Shown piece by piece: positions 22,450 through 31,025 of a stretch of 64,000 nucleotides of DNA. A program made the translations under genes and the position numbers. Position 1 is the first letter of the stretch. Each line of letters begins with the position of its first letter. The stretch is from Xanthostigma xanthostigma (Eukaryota > Arthropoda > Insecta > Raphidioptera > Raphidiidae), in the NCBI GenBank assembly GCA_963575645.1, contig OY754469.1, positions 22,710,001 through 22,774,000 on the forward strand. Reading direction: 5' to 3'. Below the pieces are notes generated by a model. The model saw only the letters and a list, made by a program, of their open reading frames with translations, ran no database searches and was not told the origin of the DNA.

Positions 22450-24543
22450 TGTAATATGGTCAAATTTGCCCCCCGAAGGACCCCAGGACCAACCCCGAAT
22501 ATTCTTAATTAAATCTCCTTTTGAAATTCATTTTTTTAAATTTTCCGTTTCGGTAACTTTTTCTTTGACACCCTGTATGGACATCTATATTTTTTTGAAA
22601 CCGCGCTATGACCTAACTTGTTTTTTGGTTTTGTCAAATAATTTACAGAATCCTGTAATGATAATTCGATAATTGCTAATAGTTGATAATGTGCCGAACA
22701 GGTGGCGAATGCGGTCCATTAGCTTGGGCTTTTGTATAAGATGTTTTTTAGAAAAAAAATCGAAAACGAAAGGACTGCGACTGTGAATTTGAGAGAGTGA
22801 ACATCACGCTTGCGAGCCGAATATAATTTCGGAATAAAAAAAGTAGCGAATTTCGTCTAAGTGCCGTTTACCGTGTCGTGTAAAAGTTTTTAGTTTTTAC
22901 CGCTATCGATTGATTATTGTGAGTTGATAACGCTTGATCTCGTTGATAATTCGTCTTAAAAATTAAAGCGTAGTCATTTGTCTAATTTGAACGCCATTTT
23001 CTGGAAAGTATTGCGATGTCATTTGAAGGGCACGTGTTGCGGTTCCTACTCGAAAATGTTTAATTTTGCTTTGCAATTCTAAAGTTTTGTGAGTGTATCT
23101 TCGTGGCCAACGTGTGCCAATCACTTTTCTTTATCTACTGGATCGATTTCAACATATTTATTTCAAGAAGTTCCGGTTGGTGCTTTCATCTTTGTCGGAC
23201 ATCCAGACTTTTGGTGGTCTCACCTGGAAGGAGTCGGATTGAGCTGCAAAACTTATCTACTTACCGCACGAACAAAATTACCTACAGGTATTTTGTTTTC
23301 AATTTTACTTCATAGTGAGTTAATACAAAAGTTCAGTGAATCAAATTAGTCTGTGAGATTCTAATCTTGCGTAAGTTGTGGTGCACACGTTAGCGTACTT
23401 TTGATTTTAATTTTAACTATTAATTGTTTATAAAAATTTGCATCTATTAACGTCTTACAAATAATATTAATCTACATAGTGTGACGTTCACTGAGGTCAT
23501 CGGCTGTAGCTTGCTTAAACTAGCAAATGACTGTTTTTAGTAGTTCGTATGTTAAATGCAAACAAAAAAAAAATAATAATAATATTCATAACGCGGTGAA
23601 AACTATTTTAATTTGTTTATCGCTTTTTGTATTCTTGATCCTATAATATAGGAACTGTGATTTCGTTCTGTTTTTATTATTATTAAAATGCGCTGTGTCG
23701 TGTACGTGTGTATAGGTACAATCGTTAGGGCTAGCTTTTAGTAATAAAGTTATTTCAGATCGTGTTGTATGTTAGTGAAGTTGTTGGTTCTAAATTTTTG
23801 TTGCAGCTCACTGTTTTCACTTTTAAAAGATAATTTATCTATTGCGAATTGGATCACTGTCCTGTACCTGCTAACGCCATAACTATTGTACCTACTTTAG
23901 TTTAATTGTACCTATTTTAGTTTAATTGTTATTTCTATTTAAGTTATATGGTAGCGTTCGTTCTGCCTATAGTTGCTGAAAATTTTCAGGTTTATAATAT
24001 AGTGAATTTACTTGTGTACCATTTATCATTATTATTGCTAGCTATTTTTAGGCTTGTTTTTGTAGTAATTTTATCGCTAGTAGGTAGTTACAGTCACAAT
24101 GACTCATCTTGCCATTTTTTGTTATAAAATTTCAATTTTGTACAACCACAAGTAATATTTCACCACAATACTTGTTTTAATTTAAAAAAAAAAAAAAAAA
24201 AGGAAAATTAAATTTTTTGAAACTAAAATTTCGCGTTTAATTGGATCCGAACCACTCCAGTTTCTTGACAGGTGAGACCAACATCTGTCAACAGTGCTAA
24301 CAAGAGGATTGGTCAGGCGCCCATAGAATTTCAATTTGAGCTTAACACCGCTTAAAGCAGCTCGTCCTTGATGTTAACAATTCTAGCCAAAATCCTGGTA
24401 AGTTCGGTCCATAGCCACGTCACTACCGTTTTTTTGTTTTTTTGTAATTTGAGCAGTAATCTCGCGAACTCACCCCAGCGCCGCTAAAAAGGAGCTAGCC
24501 TGAATTAAGGTCCCGGCCAAAGCCCGAAGGGGAAGACCTGACA
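22450..24543 (+). repeat. 3' LTR of the Ty3/gypsy element
   Basis: Same 2094-bp length as the 5' copy and identical in the lines compared, apart from the penultimate base. It starts TGTAATATGG and ends CCTGACA, giving TG..CA termini. Direct ATAT follows at 24544-24547. Confidence 0.95.
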
Positions 24544-24547
24544 ATAT

Positions 24548-24756
24548 ATAATATATAATCTAGTTTTGAATTACAGAATAAGTATAGAAATTACCAGAAA
24601 TGCACTGATTTTTCGCAACATTAGCGCCTTCTGGCGGCTCTTTATCTTCCGCCTAGCCTTCTGGCAATTTTTTCCCTACTTACTTGTACTATCTCTTATT
24701 ATTCTGCAAATTTTCAGCTCTGCACCGAGTCACCCATATTCTCCGTAGCCAGCTCT
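24548..24756. repeat. Right part of the split palindromic foldback
   Basis: It is the reverse complement of 14883-15090, reading from ATAATATATAATCTAG out to GTAGCCAGCTCT. Together with 14883-15299 it forms one palindromic element interrupted by the LTR retrotransposon. A 60-codon frame at 24566-24748 is simply one strand of the palindrome arm. Confidence 0.88.
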
Positions 24757-25329
24757 CCGTCTATAACGACACCTGCACTAAAATTTGATGGTGTGTGCAC
24801 TGTGCAGTTTTACTTATGTTGATTTCTGATCTAGTGTGCGACATCGTGCAGGTTTGTACTGTGCTGGCAGTGCAGGTTTATGCTTGACACGTATGCGCGC
24901 TCTTTTATAGTCCAAGTAGCGGACGTAAAAATTGATTCCGATTTTATAGGATATGAAGATAGCACTTCAATCACTTGCCCAGGCAGTCCTGCGTGTTTGT
25001 TCTCTGATCCTGCGAGAACCCGATTCAACAGCGGAAAACACTACTTCCGGTTTTCATTTTGTTGTATAGTTACTAAGTAGTCCCATAGAGCTAGAGCTTT
25101 TAATTTTTATAAATTTGTTGATCGGTATTATTACAGTCAGGACGATCCATATTCGCGGTAGCGGACATAAAAGTCTAAAATAGTCATAAAAATTATGATT
25201 GGACGAGGCAGTGCAGTTTTTAGATTAATTTATTTCAGAAAGGTATCTATTAGATTGCCACCGTTTTTTCGTTGACTTACGTTGTAAAATTGGTTTCCAC
25301 GAAAAGCGATTTTATTTTATTGCGATAAT
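24757..25329. other. Intergenic stretch
   Basis: It contains several GTGCAG-rich words (CACTGTGCAG, GACATCGTGCAGG, GGCAGTGCAGG) that suggest an old repeat, but no termini. No gene is supported. Confidence 0.3.
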
Positions 25330-25690
25330 ATGTAGCCTATGTCCAGCGTCGACCTGCACCTCAGGGAATACTGGGACTTTTCCCGGTGGGTCGCCGGTCC
25401 TCTGTGGGATGGTCCGAATTTTTCTTCTTATATAGTTACATGATCACGTAGAGGCGTGATAACTTAATTTACTTTATATTGAACAATTGTTTGACAATTT
25501 TCCCGATAATTCTTTAGATCGCATATCGACCCTGTCTATGTCCTTCCTGAAAGTCCGTTCCAGTCCATTCTAAATATTGGTGGAAAAATTTTTGAAATCA
25601 GTTATCAGACGAGTAGTTTCAGAGATTACCTCCTACACCAAATTATACCTCTTTATAATATTAGGTATAAGTATAGATAGCAAATAACTT
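25330..25690 (+). repeat. RTE-like non-LTR 3' tail repeat
   Basis: The phrases GTCCGTTCCAGTCCATTCTA, GACGAGTAGTTTCAGAGATT, then ACCTCTTTATAATATTAGG followed by TATAAGTATAG, have the usual wording of dispersed insect non-LTR tails ending in a short TA-rich repeat. No coding sequence survives. Classification is from recalled similarity. Confidence 0.5.
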
Positions 25691-26602
25691 ACCTTTGGAT
25701 ACTGATATGATAATTATTTAATATTATATTTTATTTTATTCATTAATATTTTTTTTTTAATATTATTTTCTTCTGTTCTTACACTGGAATTCTTCCGATC
25801 GTATTGACATGGCTGATTATGTCAGAAGATGTAGAGGTCAATAAACCATATATTTAAAAAAAAGTATAGATGTTTGTGCGGGACATTCTCGTACTATTTA
25901 TAATTTTTTCCATTAAATAACTTCTTTGTGATCGGGACCCATATACTTTTATTAAATATATGTCGGGACCGTAAATGATAATAATGTATGTTATTTTCTA
26001 CGACATGGAAGCTGATAACGTTACAAAAAACAGTTACTTTTTAGTCAAGGGCAAAAGACGCAAATTTGTCTGTAGATATTTGGATAACACACACTTATGC
26101 GTGGTTGTTAAACGATATTTAAAATTATTATCGAAATCTCTTGCTCGAGGCGTAACACTCGATTTAGAACCTGTATCGCACAGTCTGATATAAAGCAAAA
26201 TGCCGACATTCAAAGGAAATATTTGTTCAAATGAACTTTTTCAACATTCATAAATTGCAATTTCTGCCCCGACACATTCGCGGAAAGAGTCAATAAAAAT
26301 TCGGCGTTATTATAATTATTTCTTGCACTACCCCTTATAAAAAAGATGCTTTACATGCATGTAAATTTACTAGTGACTAGTCATACTGCTATAATGAAAA
26401 AAAACTGGTCGTCGAGTCAATCAAATTTTGTCTGTCTACTGACCATGAACCAGACCCTGAACCGAATCTAGAAGTGAAGTTTGTTCAAAAATTAAAAGAT
26501 ACTGAAAATCAAGTGAAAACCGGCTATTTTAATGCGAATACGTACAAAAAATCTATACTAATAATCTTTATATATATATATATTTCTTCTGTCCGTGTGT
26601 AT
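25691..26602. other. Intergenic stretch
   Basis: A 72-codon plus-strand frame at 25975-26193 (..NSYFLVKGKRRKFVCRYL..) has no domain that I recognise. A (TA)n microsatellite lies at about 26568-26582. Nothing else was seen. Confidence 0.3.
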
Positions 26603-26848
26603 GTCACTGAACTCCTCCTAAACGGCTGGACCGATTTTGATTAAATTTTTTGTGTGTGTTCAAGGGGATTCGAGAATGGTTTAGATTCACAATTTGGTCC
26701 ACTGGAAAATGTTTTTTTAATTAATTTTTTGTTTTTTTATTAAATTTCCAGTGGACCAAATTGTGAATCTAAACCATTTTCGAATCCCCTTGAACACACA
26801 AAAAATTTCATCAAAATCGGTCCAGCCGTTTAGGAGGAGTTCAGTGAC
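26603..26848. repeat. Head-to-head inverted pair of a dispersed repeat
   Basis: GTCACTGAACTCCTCC at the left is mirrored by GGAGGAGTTCAGTGAC at the right, and the arms (about 110 bp, including GGCTGGACCGATTTTGAT and AACCATTTTCGAATCCCCTT) are nearly exact complements around an AT-rich loop. The arm sequence is of a type widely dispersed in insect genomes. No coding potential is present. Confidence 0.8.
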
Positions 26849-26925
26849 AGAAAATAAGCTTCTATTCAGGTGAAATGCACTAGCTAAATATAGGTAATAC
26901 CCATATTAGCGTTGAGAGTACACAA

Positions 26926-27262
26926 CGTCGGATGGCTCAATCGGTAGAACGTGCGACTGTCAATATCAGGGTCGTGGGTTCGAGCTCCACGTTGGGCGAA
27001 AATATATATTTTTTTTATTTTCTACATTGCCTTAAATTTATTTTAAATTTTATGCAAATTAATTAAAAAAAATTATTAGTTTAAAAAGTATAAATAGTGC
27101 TTTTTATCGACAAAATCTTTTGAACGGTAACTCCGATCATCATGAAATTTGGACACAACATTCATCTCGGTAAACTAAGATGAATGTGTGTACTCATGTT
27201 CCTCCCTTCCCCATTTGTACTTTTACACCCGGGTGAAACCGGACGGAACCGCTAGTATAATA
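26926..27262 (+). repeat. tRNA-Lys-headed SINE
   Basis: Residues 26926-26998 resemble tRNA-Lys: A box TGGCTCAATCGG (26933-26944) and B box GGTTCGAGCTC (26977-26987), ending CCACGTTGGGCG. The anticodon stem is broken and the anticodon position reads GTC, so it is not a functional tRNA. The body and tail (27110-27262) match 4630-4800 in inverted orientation and end near ACCGCTAGTATAATATAAAT. An RNA polymerase III promoter head plus a shared tail fits a SINE. Confidence 0.7.
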
Positions 27263-27263
27263 T

Positions 27264-27555
27264 AAATAAAAATTTAAGTTCATAAACTAAAACCCGACTA
27301 CTGAAAAATATGAAACAAGAAAATATTCTCATCTGAGGATAGCCGTGGTCTTATGCCACCTCATATAATAATATGGTCATATGGCACCCTCTAGATGTAT
27401 AGCGTGATGCACTTTACCTTAAAGCTTGTGATCGCTTACTATTGCTAAAATGTACAGTTTTGTTAAGGTAGGTGGCATACGGCTATCCTCAGATGAGAAT
27501 ATTTTATTGTTTCATACTTTTCAGTAGTCGGGTTTTAGTTTTTGAACTTTATTTT
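27264..27555. repeat. Long hairpin element
   Basis: The left arm (ACTAAAACCCGACTACTGAA, then TATTCTCATCTGAGGATAGC) is complementary to the right arm (GCTATCCTCAGATGAGAATA, then TTCAGTAGTCGGGTTTTAGT). The loop region of about 110 bp is unpaired. The right arm's end is also the first part of the adjacent tandem repeat. Confidence 0.8.
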
Positions 27556-27904
27556 TCTTCAAACTATTTTTTATAATTTATGTTTTATTTGTTCTCAATT
27601 TGCTCACCCCTGGGACCAAAATTCAAAAATAAATGTAGCTTATGTTACCCGGACCATAGGCGGGTTTTAGTTTAAATTATTTTTTTTTGAAAATATTTTT
27701 TGTTTTCAATTTGCTCACCCTTGGGACCAAAATTCAAAAATAAATGTAGCCCATGTTACCTTACCTGGACCATAATCGGGTTTTAGTTTTTGAACTTATT
27801 TTTTATTTAAATTATTTTTTTGGTATTATTTTTTGTTTCCAATTTGCTCACCGCTGGGACCAAAATTCAAAAATAAATGTAGACTATGTTACCCAGACCA
27901 TAAT
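27529..27904 (+). repeat. Three-copy tandem repeat, about 115-130 bp unit
   Basis: Units start at CGGGTTTTAG at 27529, 27661 and 27777. Each contains CAATTTGCTCACC, then GGGACCAAAATTCAAAAATA, then AATGTAG..ATGTTACC..GGACCATA. Lengths differ through the T-rich spacer, and identity is high outside it. The first unit overlaps the right arm of the preceding hairpin. Confidence 0.85.
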
Positions 27905-28490
27905 AACGAATCGATCATTGACATCTTATTTATCAAAATCGGATGAATAGTTTAGGCACTACGGCAGAACATCAGTAAATACAAACATACATAGACTGCT
28001 ATACTTATTCCCTTGGTTCAATGGCTGCGCCGCAGTCGGGTAAAAAGGAAACAGTTACTCAGAGCCGGATTAACCCTATCCATGATTACTTTGACTAGAT
28101 GCTGCAGCATCGCCTTACCTGCCTCGTTAGCTTTATTGAAATGGTCTTAATGAATAGGTTATAGATAATTGATGATCCAGGTTTTTTGATGGATCAGGAA
28201 AGAGAAATGAGACGTGACGTAGTTATTTTAAATTTTATCTTGTTAAATGCAATATATTATAATAAATATTGTTGTTGAGAAATTTCATACAAATTTTCAA
28301 ATAAAATTTTCGTTCAATGAAAAGTTTTTTTCTTGGTGCGTGCACTGGCCCCTAATCAATGCGGGGCCCCTAGGCAGTTGCCTACTCTGCCTAATGATTA
28401 ATCCGGCACTGCCGTTACTGACTGATCTATCAACATTAAACTTGGCGCGAGCGAAGCCGCGGGCAAAAGCTACTATAATATAAATCCCGT
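27905..28490 (+). repeat. Dispersed non-LTR/SINE-like repeat interrupted by a hAT MITE
   Basis: Sequence from ATCAAAATCGGATGAATAG to GAAGCCGCGGGCAAAAGCTA reads as one repeat once 28060-28411 is removed. The ending is the type commonly seen in lepidopteran repeats. No coding sequence is present. Confidence 0.55.
28060..28411. mobile_element. hAT-type MITE
   Basis: The inverted ends are CAGAGCCGGATTAA and, at the right, TTAATCCGGCACTG. They are bounded by 8-bp direct repeats CAGTTACT (28052-28059) and CCGTTACT (28412-28419), one mismatch. Eight-bp duplications and CA..TG termini are hAT hallmarks. The 352-bp interior is non-coding. Confidence 0.82.
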
Positions 28491-28873
28491 GCGGAATGAT
28501 ATCGCTCAAGTGACTGGTCAAATTCGTTGACTCTCGTTTTTAGCATTATGTCACACCTCATTCCATTCTAGATATATAAACTAACTATTTACAGGATGTC
28601 TGTCACACCATGTCGCTGAAATTCTTGACTTTTCAGTGTTTTGTAAAAGTGTCTATAGTCATACCGCGGACATTAATCCCAAATGCATCAGCCGTGGTCG
28701 TTACTCGTTGAAGAGGGATGCAAACGATACACAGATGTTTTAAAAAATCGATACATTGTTCATATAAGAACGATGTTTTATCATCGATATTTGACCATTA
28801 AAATAGCGCCATCTGTTTCTATTTCTGTGTATTATTATCTGATAAGGATGAAAACACAATACACATACAATAC

Positions 28874-28960
28874 TTGCCAATCATGGCAACTTCGGCGCCC
28901 AGTGAACGAGTATTCTCTGAGGCTGGGCGCTGGGGCTACTATTACTCAAGAAGTTTTTAA
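28874..28960 (+). pseudogene. hAT transposase dimerisation-domain remnant
   Basis: The frame reads LPIMATSAPSERVFSEAG, the most conserved block of the C-terminal dimerisation domain of hAT transposases, then diverges and stops within a few codons. Nothing upstream in any frame restores the catalytic region. It is a short degraded fragment next to the dispersed repeat at 29030. Confidence 0.75.
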
Positions 28961-29029
28961 GTTCAGTAATGAAAAAGAAAAATTGACCATTTTTTCTTAC
29001 ATAAATGCAAATAGTATATACTTATACAA

Positions 29030-29275
29030 ATACGGGAAGGAAAAAAAGAGTATGGTACCGATTCGCACACATTGTGATGAAACATACATCGTTCTCTTCG
29101 TTTTAATGAGGGGGAGTGCACAATACATGTTTCATCACGATGTGTACAAATTAACACAGGTAAAATCGATTCAAGAGACAGCCATATAACGACAAAAGAA
29201 CCTCAATAACGTGCAAACTTAAAAATTCAATTAAATACAATCAAATTTCGACCACCACTAGTTATAAAAATCGAA
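29030..29275 (+). repeat. Dispersed repeat, copy 2 of a pair
   Basis: Direct match of 6235-6490. In this copy the words GTGATGAAACATACATC and GTTTCATCACGATGTG form an internal inverted repeat. The stretch after it (29275-29345) holds three copies of an ACATCGATGT-type palindrome. The 168-codon frame 28683-29189 runs through the hAT remnant and this repeat in the wrong phase and is not a gene. Confidence 0.7.
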
Positions 29276-29807
29276 AACATCGATGTATCGTTAAAAAACA
29301 TTAATATTTTCGACATCGATGTTTTACTTTTGAAAACATCGATGTGATACAGCCGGTGCCATCAAAGAGACCATGGTTTCAACACTACAATAGAAACAGA
29401 AAAAGTATAATTCAAATGATTCGAGTGCGACTAGGGCCTAGGCCATCCTTCACATCTGTTTCGTATTGGTGTTCGGGAAAGTCCGGTTTGCGAATGCCAT
29501 AATAGCTCGATTGGTGATCTTAATATTTTCTTCGCTTATAAAAAAAATAATTGCGACGAACTGCATAAGCACCTAATCGGAAAAGTTTGGTGTCTCCTTT
29601 CAGCATTTGCTATGTTCTACAATCGGGGTGCTTTGAAATTTATGATTTGCTAAATGAACTCTGTGCTTTCAATAATTTGTCTGTGTAAGCGTATGAGCTT
29701 ACAATAGGAATAAGAATTAGTGCTGGTACATGAGGCTATGCCTCTGAATCCATTGCTGTTGGTAATAAAAAAAAAAACATTGATGTTCGAACAACGATGT
29801 TTTTTAA

Positions 29808-30105
29808 CCGACTTCAACAAAAAGGAGGAGGTTCTATGCAGGCGCGGTCCGAAGGGGGGGGTCACAGGGGACATGACCCCCCCCAAAATCTAAGATCAAA
29901 TTGAAAAATCTCAAAAATTTGCCAAATAATAAAAGGAAATTTTATTCCAAATACCTATTTTTTATAAGTGTAGTGAGTGACCCCCCCCAAAATTTCAGCC
30001 TGCGACCGCGCCTGGTTCTATGTTCGTCTGTATATATTTTTTTTTTTTTATGTATGTTCACCGATTTCTCCGTCAATTATGGACCGATTTTCAATTTTTT
30101 GTCTT
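29808..30105 (+). repeat. Dispersed repeat (ACCGACTTCAA.. type) interrupted by a hAT MITE
   Basis: ACCGACTTCAACAAAAAGGA leads into GGAGGTTCTATG, and after the inserted element continues TTCGTCTGTATATAT and CACCGATTTCTCCG. This wording is, to my knowledge, widespread in Lepidoptera. Non-coding. Confidence 0.6.
29839..30014. mobile_element. 176-bp hAT MITE with perfect 8-bp duplication
   Basis: Ends are CAGGCGCGGTCCGAAGG and, at the right, GCGACCGCGCCTG. Exact 8-bp direct repeats GTTCTATG occur at 29831-29838 and 30015-30022. Subterminal G-runs on the left and C-runs on the right pair with each other. The element is too small to code and must have been moved by a hAT transposase from elsewhere. 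Confidence 0.92.
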
Positions 30106-30655
30106 ATAAATTGATGAATCACCAATCTTATAAATTGATGAAACACCCGCTGCATGCACGAAAAAGTGTAACGTTCCGCCTGACCCTGTGCGTGCTTTTC
30201 TCGAAAACGGCCCTAACGATTTGGATGAAATTTACTGAAAAGGGATTTTGGGGGGCAAAAAATCGTTTTAGCTAGGTCTCATCTCTCGAAAAAATCGTTT
30301 TCATACAAATTTTATCATTATAAAAATCAATTTTTTGACGTATGAAAATACTTAAATATTGTACCTAAGTAGGTTTTGAAATTTTATATAAACAATGAAA
30401 CAATTGTTTTCAAAATATTATGACAGTTAATCTTTGAGACTTAAAATAAATACGAAAGAAAGAAAGTTAAAAAAAACAATTTTTATTATAGGTGGTGAGT
30501 ATTTTAATACATAAAATTAACCTAAATTTGAAGCGAAAGATGCAATATCATAGATTCGAATTATTATATGTAGAATTTCGGTTATGTATTACGGAATACG
30601 TTATCACGTAAAACTATCGTCCGTAAACCGACTTTACAGACAACCAATTTTTTTA
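30100..30655 (+). repeat. Unclassified dispersed repeat, copy B
   Basis: Inverted relative of 10480-11095, about 90 percent alike by eye, starting near CTTATAAATTGATGAATCAC (which occurs twice in a row in degenerate form) and ending near ACCGACTTTACAGACAACCA. No protein or RNA family is recognised. Confidence 0.75.
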
Positions 30656-30817
30656 TTCGAAAGAGTGCACCTCAGAGGTGGTCCCATCGGAACCAAATCA
30701 GGATCTGATGATGGAATCCGGAGAAATCGAGGGAAACTCTCAAATTTCAAAGGCACGCATAATGTTTATTATGTATGATCACCGATTTTTAGTGTTAGAT
30801 TAACACTAAAAAGAGAA

Positions 30818-31025
30818 AAATAAAATATTTTTAGTAAAAAAAATTGAACCGACTTCACACTAAAAAGTAAAAAATAATTGCGTATTGAAATGTTTTGGAG
30901 TCGGTGTCAGCCAAAATGAAATTTATTCCGAGAACTACACCGACTCCAAAACATTTCAATACGCAATTATTTTTTACTTTTTAGTGTGAAGTCGGTTCAA
31001 TTTTTTTGTTAAAAATATTTTTTAT
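30818..31025. repeat. Hairpin element, ACTAAAAAGTAAAAAATAAT family
   Basis: Arms of about 90 bp pair closely: AATTGAACCGACTTCACACT on the left and AGTGTGAAGTCGGTTCAATT on the right, with ACTAAAAAGTAAAAAATAAT inside the stem. The same stem word occurs in the hairpin at 62137-62361, so this may be a family with different loops. Confidence 0.82.

Larger units (their letters stand above)
15304..24543 (+). mobile_element. Complete Ty3/gypsy LTR retrotransposon
   Basis: This is an intact 9.2-kb element: LTR (2094 bp), tRNA-Lys-like primer site, gag, pol in the order protease, RT, RNase H, integrase (Ty3/gypsy order), polypurine tract, LTR. No envelope frame follows pol. The ends are TGT..ACA with direct ATAT (15300-15303, 24544-24547). 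The duplication is supported independently: joining the flanks across one ATAT restores the expected palindrome of the foldback into which it inserted. The LTRs are the same length and I found one difference near their ends (17396 versus 24542), so the insertion is very recent and the element may still be active. The unusually long LTRs plus a tRNA-Lys primer recall Ulysses/Osvaldo elements; clade placement is an inference. Confidence 0.96.

Noticed and set aside
26926-26998. Functional tRNA gene
   Set aside because: The anticodon stem has mismatches, the 5' acceptor does not pair cleanly with the 3' strand and the anticodon position (GTC) disagrees with the Lys-type body; a SINE head explains it better.
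27529-27904. CRISPR-like array
   Set aside because: Three units of over 110 bp without regular spacers, in a eukaryotic context; an ordinary tandem repeat.
28683-29189. 168-codon plus-strand frame
   Set aside because: It crosses a hAT remnant in the wrong phase and a dispersed repeat; no domain was seen.
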